Part shown: piece by piece, positions 6,268 to 10,525 of the stretch | Numbering within the stretch: the stretch's first letter is position 1 | Layout of the letters: each line of letters starts with the position of its first letter | NCBI RefSeq assembly: GCF_036965165.1 | Contig: NZ_JBALOX010000195.1 | Coordinates: 1 to 10,525, forward strand | Source: Ferdinandcohnia sp036965165 | GTDB lineage: Bacteria > Bacillota > Bacilli > Bacillales > Bacillaceae_L | Length of the DNA: 10,525 bases | Direction: 5' to 3' | Position numbers and translations under genes: made by a program | The notes under the pieces: generated by a model | Seen by the model: the letters and a program-made list of their open reading frames with translations, nothing else | Databases searched by the model: none | What the model was told of the DNA's origin: nothing

Positions 6268-6915
6268 TCACCTCATATTATGCTTCAATTCATCTTGTAC
6301 TGTTTTATAAATTTTTTTGACTCTTTTTAGTTGAGGAGCTGTAAGATATTTTTCTCTTTTTCGTAACACTTTCAAAAATTCCTCTCTGTTTTCATTTGTT
6401 ACTGCAAAAAGCGTGCTTTCAGAGTGTTGAGGAATTTCCTTTGGTCTGCAAGTCTCAAGGTGATGGAGTAAGAACGGAAAAATTATATCATTGTTTTCCT
6501 TACTGACGGCTGCTAGCTTCGCAAAAGTTAGGACACCTTTATCAATAGTAATAACCGAACCTATTTTCATAGCACTTTTTAATTTGTCAAGATGCTCCAT
6601 AATGGTTTCTGCTGCTACCTCGGCAATCGTAGATAATGCCGTCATTCCTCCCCACACCATACGGTTATTCCGGCTTCTTAGCAACTCTATGAAATTCAGT
6701 ACATACTTGCCTATAAGTTCGGGTTTAACAAGTCCAATTTCGTATGCTACCTTAATACAATCGTGTTGAACTTTTTTATCCTTGCAAGAGAGGTTTTTAA
6801 TTATTTCTTCAATGGCTGCATGATTTTCTTCTTTAGCCAGCTTATGTGCTAGCTCAATATTCGGCTCTTCATCAATTCGTCCTAAATGAGAAGCCAATTG
6901 GTTTATTACTGACAT
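6268..6915 (-). CDS. HEAT/ARM-like alpha-helical repeat protein of unknown function
   Basis: This protein of about 215 residues is almost entirely alpha-helical. Paired helices recur roughly every 35-40 residues: NHAAIEEIIKNLSCKDKKVQ, HDCIKVAYEIGLVKPELIGK, VWGGMTALSTIAEVAAETIM, DKGVLTFAKLAAVSKENNDI and the following FPFLLHHLETC. These resemble HEAT repeats, which usually serve as protein-binding scaffolds. No catalytic motif is visible. The start at ATG 6915 is chosen because GAGGG is 6 bases upstream; the ATG at 6921 directly abuts it. It is the first gene of a pair with the zinc-ribbon protein. A related possibility is a degenerate DNA-alkylation-repair-type HEAT fold, but the characteristic residues are not seen. 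Confidence 0.75.
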   Translation of the reverse strand: MSVINQLASHLGRIDEEPNIELAHKLAKEENHAAIEEIIKNLSCKDKKVQHDCIKVAYEIGLVKPELIGKYVLNFIELLRSRNNRMVWGGMTALSTIAEVAAETIMEHLDKLKSAMKIGSVITIDKGVLTFAKLAAVSKENNDIIFPFLLHHLETCRPKEIPQHSESTLFAVTNENREEFLKVLRKREKYLTAPQLKRVKKIYKTVQDELKHNMR

Positions 6916-6960
6916 GATCATCCCTCATTTATCAAATTTAATACTTGTTCTTACATCTAA

Positions 6961-6997
6961 CTTGAATATATTTGTAATTTTACCACATTTATTCAAG
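6961..6997. repeat. Inverted repeat upstream of the HEAT-like gene
   Basis: CTTGAATA (6961-6968) and TATTCAAG (6990-6997) are perfect 8-base complements with a 21-base AT-rich spacer. It lies 46 bases upstream of the HEAT-like gene and directly abuts the next hairpin. It could be an operator overlapping the promoter, or part of the repeat element next to it. Confidence 0.4.
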
Positions 6998-7036
6998 TTC
7001 TTATTGCGCTAACCTGCACCGTTAGCACAATAAGAA
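6998..7036 (-). repeat. Long hairpin with CTAACCTGC-type centre (copy C)
   Basis: TTCTTATTGCGCTAAC (6998-7013) pairs with GTTAGCACAATAAGAA (7021-7036). The stem is 16 bases with a single non-Watson-Crick position, which becomes a U-G wobble if the minus strand is transcribed. The central 17 bases (7009-7025) recur at 9634-9650 and 10334-10350 with other arm sequences. No T tract follows, so it is not a standard terminator. Confidence 0.75.
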
Positions 7037-7071
7037 AACGGATCGCCGCAGCCATCCCATCTTTAACATAA

Positions 7072-7105
7072 GCACCCGTTACTTTAAGTGCAACTGTTCA
7101 CAATC
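7072..7105 (-). repeat. Dispersed repeat, copy C (GCACCCGTTA box)
   Basis: The box GCACCCGTTACTTTAAGTGC ends in TTCACAATC and is 29/34 identical to copy B1. It lies 35 bases from the long hairpin at 6998-7036, the same composite order as at 9624-9733. No coding role is seen. Confidence 0.7.
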
Positions 7106-7175
7106 ATTTTATTGTATAGAACCTATAACATTTATATTTTCTAATACATAATAGCCATGCATTAACGGCACAATG

Positions 7176-7181
7176 TATAAT
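7176..7181 (+). promoter_or_regulatory. Possible -10 box for the Spo0E-like gene
   Basis: TATAAT is a perfect -10 hexamer, which would start transcription about 25 bases before the ATG at 7213. The -35 region (AGCCAT at 17-base spacing) is poor, so an activator or another sigma factor may be involved. Confidence 0.35.
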
Positions 7182-7212
7182 GTTTAGAATTTATCATATA
7201 GTTGGTGCAAAA

Positions 7213-7392
7213 ATGAATGAGAAATTTGATGAAGAGAAAGAACTTTGGCATAAAATCCAGCATCTTCGTGAAGAAATGGTTCGAACAGCATACAATAAGA
7301 ATTTAGATTTTCTTGATGAAGAAGTTTTATCATTGAGCCAAGCTTTAAACAAACTTTTAAACGAATATGAAAAATTATTACACGGAAAATAA
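7213..7392 (+). CDS. Spo0E-family aspartyl-phosphate phosphatase-like protein
   Basis: This 59-residue protein forms two helices, as expected of the Spo0E family (Spo0E, YisI, YnzD), small cytoplasmic phosphatases that remove phosphate from Spo0A and so delay sporulation. The first helix is ELWHKIQHLREEMVRTAY; the second is VLSLSQALNKLLNEYEKLL and carries the family signature. The canonical signature is SQELD, but here it reads SQALN (42-46), replacing the acidic end with Asn. Since that motif is important for phosphatase activity in studied members, this protein may be inactive or have a changed partner. The start at ATG 7213 fits the family length and has GGTG 5 bases upstream; an in-frame ATG at 7180 overlaps the probable -10 box. 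It is a single-gene unit. Confidence 0.85.
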   Translation: MNEKFDEEKELWHKIQHLREEMVRTAYNKNLDFLDEEVLSLSQALNKLLNEYEKLLHGK

Positions 7393-7457
7393 GGAAATTA
7401 TCACCTCTAGAATGTGAATACATCCTTCGCCGGAGCAACCCCGCCGCTCACGTAAGT

Positions 7458-7496
7458 AAAAAGCGACTGTTCCTATTGAACAATCGCCCCCCTTTT
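7458..7496 (-). terminator. Bidirectional terminator of the anti-sigma operon and the Spo0E-like gene
   Basis: GCGACTGTTC (7463-7472) pairs with GAACAATCGC (7478-7487), with one mismatch that becomes a U-G pair on the minus strand; the loop is CTATT. On the minus strand the stem is followed by TTTTTAC, and on the plus strand by a C run and TTTTT. It stands 20 bases after the anti-sigma stop and about 70 bases after the Spo0E-like stop. Confidence 0.85.
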
Positions 7497-7506
7497 TAAA
7501 CAATAT

Positions 7507-8580
7507 TTATTTTTTTAAATCGACTTTAATCGGCTCTAAAGAGTATGGTTCCCTAACTAATTCCAATTCCCTGTTTTCGTTTGCATTTTTATATATTTTA
7601 ACTACAGGAGTTATCGTGAGGTAGGATGCTTCCTTTTCAATAGTTTTTGTAATAATCCTATCATTCAATCTGAATGGGCTGTCTCCATACCCCCCGTTAG
7701 GTAATACGTTGTATTCATTTCCAACATCATCCGTTACTAAATAGTCGAAAATGACAACTTCCCATTTCTCTTCTTTCAATTGCTTTAAATGTTCATCAAC
7801 TTCAGTTCTAAAATAGAATGTTGTTGAGATAGGAGTTGTGACCATTTGTGTGAGTGAAACATAAATGCCTTCGTCTTGTGAAATGTGGTTCTTAAACTTC
7901 TTTTCATTACTTGTTATTGCTTCTAAAGTGAATTCAAATGCCCAATCGCCCGCTAACGGTTTTTCTAATTTCTCTGAACGGACAGCATCTCCATCCCATT
8001 GAACATCTATCTTGTCTGGTTGTTCACCGTTCATCAAATAAATGATGAAAAGCCCTGCATACTCCTTGTCACTGATTCTTTCTGTCATTAGCCTCCCTGG
8101 AATATGACCTTTCTCATATCCTTTTATGAAATATTGACCTTCCAAAAACGGCTCTTCACCTAAATCTTCTTCGCTCTCCATTTTATAGACAATTGTTACA
8201 CTTTCACCATCATATACTGCATCTGTAATCGTTATTTCGACTCCATTGCTTTCTATTGAAGTACCTATTTTGGTAGAATATTGTTCATATTCATCAAATA
8301 CAAATTCTTTGTCATCGTTATTAAAACGTTCAAATATGTCCCCTATAATTGGTAATTTTGTAGCAATAACAGGATTTGTCATTGTCAGTGTGGTGATGCC
8401 TATTATAGTTATTGAAGAGGCAATTAGGATTGCACTTGATAATTTTCCAATTGATTTGTTTTCCTTTTTCTTCATCAGCACAGCATTTTTGATTCTCTTT
8501 TTTTCCAGATCATCTACATTCATAGGACTTATTTCAAAGTCAGTCTTTAATTCATTGAATTGTCGATATAACTTTTTCAT
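7507..8580 (-). CDS. DUF4179 membrane anti-sigma factor (partner of the ECF sigma factor)
   Basis: This 357-residue single-pass membrane protein has a short basic cytoplasmic N-terminus (1-46), one transmembrane helix (about 47-68, SSAILIASSITIIGITTLTM) and a large extracytoplasmic part. NPVIATKLPIIGDIFERFNN just after the helix is typical of DUF4179 proteins, which occur beside ECF sigma factors in Bacillaceae. The outer region is rich in beta strands (VEITITDAVYDGESVTIVYK, WEVVIFDYLVTDDVGNEYNV) and may sense an envelope or external signal. Its ATG overlaps the sigma stop as ATGA, so translation is coupled. No zinc-binding HxxxCxxC motif is present. By family, it should hold the sigma factor at the membrane until a signal arrives. 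The signal is unknown. Confidence 0.9.
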   Translation of the reverse strand: MKKLYRQFNELKTDFEISPMNVDDLEKKRIKNAVLMKKKENKSIGKLSSAILIASSITIIGITTLTMTNPVIATKLPIIGDIFERFNNDDKEFVFDEYEQYSTKIGTSIESNGVEITITDAVYDGESVTIVYKMESEEDLGEEPFLEGQYFIKGYEKGHIPGRLMTERISDKEYAGLFIIYLMNGEQPDKIDVQWDGDAVRSEKLEKPLAGDWAFEFTLEAITSNEKKFKNHISQDEGIYVSLTQMVTTPISTTFYFRTEVDEHLKQLKEEKWEVVIFDYLVTDDVGNEYNVLPNGGYGDSPFRLNDRIITKTIEKEASYLTITPVVKIYKNANENRELELVREPYSLEPIKVDLKK

Positions 8581-9131
8581 TGAAAAACTCCTCCAATTCG
8601 GAATTCTTGTAATCTCTTTTTTCCACGATAAAGTCGATTGTCTACGGATGCTTTAGTCAAGCCAAGATGGTTAGCAATTTCACTGTTTTTCATATTGAGT
8701 AAATACTTCATTATAAAAATTTCCCGATCAGTTTTTCCTAATTGATTCATCATGTGAATCAATTCCTCGGTTGATTGCTTTAAAAAGAATTCATCTTCAG
8801 CAGATATTACAACACTTTGGGTATCTCCCAATTCTGACATGGTTGGTATCTTTGATAATTTTCGTTGCTGATCAATCGCTTTGAATTTTGCAATTGTACA
8901 AAGCCATTTTCGAAAATCATCCCGATCACCTTTAAATTGCTTTGCATTTTCAAAGGCTCCAAGGAAGGTATCGCTTATACATTCTTCAATTGAATGGGAA
9001 TCACCATATGACTTTAGAGTGTTCCAAATAATAGCTTTTACGATACCGATATACTCATCAATTACATACTCCAATGCATCGTGCTTTCCTTTTTTGAAAT
9101 GTTTAATAAAGTTATACTTTGTGATTTTCAT
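8577..9131 (-). CDS. ECF-type RNA polymerase sigma factor
   Basis: This 184-residue sigma-70 family protein contains only regions 2 and 4, as extracytoplasmic-function sigma factors do. Region 2 (about 15-90) includes DALEYVIDEYIGIVKAIIW and EECISDTFLGAFENAKQF, which bind core polymerase and the -10 element. Region 4 (about 122-175) includes LGKTDREIFIMKYLLNMK and the helix-turn-helix SEIANHLGLTKASVDNRLYR, which reads the -35 element. The start at ATG 9131 has AAGGAG 10 bases upstream. The last four bases overlap the anti-sigma start (ATGA). The pair resembles the many Bacillus ECF/DUF4179 modules that respond to envelope stress or antimicrobial compounds; the specific regulon is not known. 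Confidence 0.95.
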   Translation of the reverse strand: MKITKYNFIKHFKKGKHDALEYVIDEYIGIVKAIIWNTLKSYGDSHSIEECISDTFLGAFENAKQFKGDRDDFRKWLCTIAKFKAIDQQRKLSKIPTMSELGDTQSVVISAEDEFFLKQSTEELIHMMNQLGKTDREIFIMKYLLNMKNSEIANHLGLTKASVDNRLYRGKKRLQEFRIGGVFQ

Positions 9132-9180
9132 TCTCTTTAGACTCCTTTTAGATTGTAAAGGCCTTTATACTTAATACATC

Positions 9181-9186
9181 GTTTCA
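9181..9186 (-). promoter_or_regulatory. Possible ECF-type -35 element (TGAAAC) upstream of the sigma gene
   Basis: The minus strand reads TGAAAC 49 bases before the sigma start. TGAAAC is the common -35 of Bacillus ECF promoters, and such sigma factors normally activate their own operon. A standard CGTC-type -10 is not found at 16-17 bases, so the assignment is weak. Confidence 0.28.
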
Positions 9187-9455
9187 TAGTATCGAATATT
9201 CTCAGATTCACGAATAAAATTAAAACCAATTAACCAAGGATAGGGAAATTTATTTTTACCTGAAGATTTTTGAAACACAAGAAAATGTGGAAAGGTTATT
9301 AAAATAACTTGTTTTGAAGACATAAGATTTCGCAGTTTAATTTGTGAATGTAACTAATAAATTCACAACGGAATGAGAGATGGAGGAAGAAAAGTATCGT
9401 AGCTCGCTTTCCAAATAACTCCTATTATGATTAACTTGCAACATTACTTAATAAG

Positions 9456-9512
9456 TTCAACAAAAATAAGCGATATTCCTTCCTGGACTATCGCACCTAT
9501 TAGTTTAGAATC
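9456..9512 (-). repeat. Dispersed repeat, copy D, with hairpin
   Basis: The plus strand reads TTCAACAAAAATAA, then a hairpin GCGATATTCC (9470-9479) / GGACTATCGC (9485-9494) with a TTCCT loop and one mismatch, then GCACCTATTAGTTTA. On the minus strand the hairpin is followed by TTATTTTTG, terminator style. It is closely related to copy E, with arm changes that mostly keep pairing. Confidence 0.7.
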
Positions 9513-9585
9513 GAGTAATATGAAAATGCTACATTACGCATTTTGTTTAACATATTTAACAGGCAAAATTAGGTTTATCACTAAG

Positions 9586-9611
9586 AAAAAAAGAGGGCTA
9601 TTAGCCCCTCT
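9586..9611 (-). terminator. Rho-independent terminator (minus strand)
   Basis: AGAGGGC and GCCCCTCT form a stem with one bulged base around TATTA. On the minus strand it runs into seven Ts. It lies downstream of the acetyltransferase at 9760 and behind repeat copy E, so it may be a back-up terminator. Confidence 0.75.
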
Positions 9612-9623
9612 TAATAATTATTT

Positions 9624-9660
9624 CCTTATTTTTCTAACCTGCTTCGTTTGTTCAATAAGG
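9624..9660 (-). repeat. Hairpin with CTAACCTGC-type centre (copy G)
   Basis: CCTTATT (9624-9630) and AATAAGG (9654-9660) are perfect complements. The centre 9634-9650 (CTAACCTGCTTCGTTTG) matches the centre of the 6998-7036 hairpin at 14 of 17 positions. Only the outermost arms pair well, so this copy is more decayed. Copy E follows immediately. Confidence 0.6.
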
Positions 9661-9662
9661 AA

Positions 9663-9733
9663 TTCAACAAAAAAGTGCATTAATCCTTCTTGGATCAACG
9701 CACCCATTAGTTTAAGTGTAAGCCTTCACATAG
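9663..9733 (-). repeat. Dispersed repeat, copy E, carrying a terminator
   Basis: The plus strand reads TTCAACAAAAAA, then hairpin GTGCATTAATCC (9675-9686) / GGATCAACGCAC (9692-9703) with loop TTCTT, then GCACCCATTAGTTTAAGTGT and TTCACA. Both imperfect pairs become G-U on the minus strand, and six Ts follow there. It lies 30 bases after the acetyltransferase stop, so it probably serves as that gene's terminator. Confidence 0.75.
9669..9703 (-). terminator. Intrinsic terminator of the acetyltransferase gene (within repeat E)
   Basis: A 12-pair stem with two G-U pairs and a 5-base loop is followed directly by TTTTTTG on the minus strand. It is the first such structure met after the stop codon at 9760. 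Confidence 0.75.
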
Positions 9734-9759
9734 ATAAATATAAAATTTAACCGTTGATA

Positions 9760-10266
9760 TTAAATAGACACTGAGTAAACATACACTTCTTTTCCCCATT
9801 TGTTTATAGTTTTTATCTCCTGCATACCAATTCGTTCAGCGACTTTAACTGAAGGAATATTGTTTACATCAGGCAATGAGACCATCCTATTTAATTTTAA
9901 TCGTTCAAATCCATAATTCTTACACGCTAAAGCTGCTTCAGTTGCATATCCTTTCCCCCAGACACGCCGAACAAATAAATAACCTATTTCCATCTCCATT
10001 ACACCATCTACTTCTTGAGGTACAATTCCACATTGTCCAAGAAATTCTCCAGTTACTTTATCTTCTACGATCCATAAACCTACCCCATATTCATCATAAT
10101 TTTTTAAGGTCCATTTAATCCATTCATTTGTATCACTTTCTTTTTTGGTTGAAGGATAATACCTCATTGCTACTGGGTCTGAAAAGATGTCCATCAAATT
10201 TCTAGTATCATCTTTGGTCATTTTTCTTAAAATTAACCTTTCGGTGCAAATAACTGGATTGTCCAT
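9760..10266 (-). CDS. GNAT family N-acetyltransferase (RimJ/RimL-type)
   Basis: This 168-residue acetyltransferase of the Acetyltransf_3 group transfers acetyl from acetyl-CoA to an amino group of a protein or small molecule. It starts with the usual ICTERLILRKMTKDD and has FLGQCGIVP on the central strand. The acetyl-CoA loop is RRVWGKGYATEA (100-111), and the late helix is NIPSVKVAERIGMQ (136-149). Length is normal and the frame is intact. AGGGGGA lies about 8 bases before the ATG at 10266. It is a single-gene unit between a terminator upstream and repeat E downstream. The substrate is unknown: ribosomal protein modification and antibiotic or amino acid acetylation all occur in this group. 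Confidence 0.92.
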   Translation of the reverse strand: MDNPVICTERLILRKMTKDDTRNLMDIFSDPVAMRYYPSTKKESDTNEWIKWTLKNYDEYGVGLWIVEDKVTGEFLGQCGIVPQEVDGVMEMEIGYLFVRRVWGKGYATEAALACKNYGFERLKLNRMVSLPDVNNIPSVKVAERIGMQEIKTINKWGKEVYVYSVSI

Positions 10267-10328
10267 TTTTTAATCCCCCTACATTTATTTTTAACATAAT
10301 TAATGGTATATCCTTTAGTAGAACATTA

Positions 10329-10355
10329 TTCCACAAACCTGCCTCATTAGTGGAA
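10329..10355 (-). repeat. Hairpin with CTAACCTGC-type centre (copy F)
   Basis: TTCCACAAA (10329-10337) pairs with TTAGTGGAA (10347-10355) with one mismatch. The centre (10334-10350) matches that of the 6998-7036 hairpin at 13 of 17 positions, but the outer arms are unrelated to it. It is followed by a terminator hairpin, the same composite order as at 9624-9733. Confidence 0.65.
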
Positions 10356-10358
10356 CAA

Positions 10359-10381
10359 CAAAAGCTGTCAAAATGACAGCT
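10359..10381 (-). terminator. Rho-independent terminator of the right-edge gene
   Basis: AGCTGTCA (10363-10370) and TGACAGCT (10374-10381) are perfect 8-base complements with an AAA loop. The minus strand continues TTTTGTTGTT. It lies 36 bases after the stop of the partial gene at the right edge. Flanking CAACAAAA and CTAATCTTAAACTTGTA resemble the flanks of repeats D and E. Confidence 0.8.
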
Positions 10382-10417
10382 CTAATCTTAAACTTGTATA
10401 CGATAGTTCAATAATAC

Positions 10418-10525
10418 CTATTCTTCAAATTCTTTTTTCATTTGTTCAAATACTTCATTAGCTCCATCGTGCCAACCAGTAAACCGATAAATTCGTTTTG
10501 TTACTTTTCTACCTTCTCCTGTTAA
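10418..10525 (-). CDS. 3' end of an unidentified gene (partial)
   Basis: Thirty-five codons remain before TAG at 10418-10420. The peptide ends GRKVTKRIYRFTGWHD, then GANEVFEQMKKEFEE, an amphipathic helix with an acidic tail. The frame is open to the window edge and a good terminator follows it, so I take it as a real gene end on the minus strand. The family is not recognised from this fragment. Confidence 0.65.
   Translation of the reverse strand, partial: LTGEGRKVTKRIYRFTGWHDGANEVFEQMKKEFEE

Larger units (their letters stand above)
9132..9759. other. Gene-free region filled with repeats and terminators
   Basis: These roughly 630 bases separate the sigma factor from the acetyltransferase. 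They hold a possible sigma-factor promoter, repeat copy D (9456-9512), a T7 terminator (9586-9611), a CTAACCTGC-type hairpin (9624-9660) and repeat copy E (9663-9733). A plus-strand reading frame at 9427-9750 runs through both repeats; its repeated peptide pattern (PSWTIAPISL, PSWINAPISL) is explained by the DNA repeats, so I do not call it a gene. Confidence 0.6.

Noticed and set aside
8246..8656. Plus-strand open frame of 136 codons
   Set aside because: It runs antisense to the anti-sigma and sigma genes, both of which have clear domains and translational coupling.
9381..9419. Tiny plus-strand frame starting MEEEKYRSSLSK
   Set aside because: Twelve codons with no convincing ribosome binding site or conservation evidence.
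9427..9750. Plus-strand open frame of 107 codons with two similar peptides (PSWTIAPISL and PSWINAPISL)
   Set aside because: The peptide repetition follows from DNA repeats D and E, the frame crosses a terminator hairpin, and it has no good ribosome binding site.
5340..10400. CRISPR array suggested by the recurring GCACCCGTTA boxes
   Set aside because: Copies are unevenly spaced over 5 kb, diverged, next to gene ends and without regular spacers; no cas genes are present.
1..10525. tRNA, rRNA genes or insertion-sequence transposase
   Set aside because: None could be recognised on either strand.

Overview
The window looks like a chromosomal segment of a low-GC, endospore-forming Firmicute, probably Bacillaceae. 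The basis is AT-rich codon use, strong AAGGAGG-type ribosome binding sites, frequent TTG and GTG starts, a Spo0E-family small protein, an ECF sigma factor with a DUF4179-type anti-sigma factor, and dispersed hairpin repeats of a kind I associate with this family. Almost every gene lies on the minus strand. The two exceptions are a sigma-54 activator and the Spo0E-like gene.

Left part (1-3895): a minus-strand operon encodes a polar amino acid ABC transporter in the order binding lipoprotein, permease, ATPase; the ATPase is cut by the window edge. Divergent to it on the plus strand is a PAS / AAA+ / Fis-type (TyrR-like) sigma-54-dependent activator. A near-consensus sigma-54 promoter (TTGGCATG-N4-TTGCA, GG-N10-GC spacing) lies directly upstream of the binding-protein gene. 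A dyad symmetry sits about 135 bp upstream of the predicted transcription start. These features together indicate that the activator switches on amino acid uptake through SigL/RpoN. A perfect 11-bp stem-loop separates the binding protein from the permease and may set their expression ratio. The activator is interrupted by NNNN exactly where Walker B should be, so the apparent frameshift there is almost certainly an assembly gap.

Middle part (3900-7500): a GNAT acetyltransferase and a DUF4279 gene are each broken by what looks like one missing T in a T run. Around them are a stand-alone GyrI-like effector-binding protein, a two-gene operon (HEAT-like protein plus a small zinc-ribbon protein), and the Spo0E-like gene, whose SQELD-type motif reads SQALN.

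Right part (7500-10525): an ECF sigma factor and its membrane anti-sigma factor overlap by ATGA. A second GNAT acetyltransferase follows, and the 3' end of an unidentified gene runs off the edge.

Intergenic space is occupied by two linked repeat families in one orientation. One has a conserved GCACCCGTTA-type box next to a variable hairpin and an A tract on the plus strand, which reads as a terminator on the minus strand. The other is a hairpin with a fixed CTAACCTGC-type centre and different but self-complementary arms. Several of these act as plausible terminators of the minus-strand genes.
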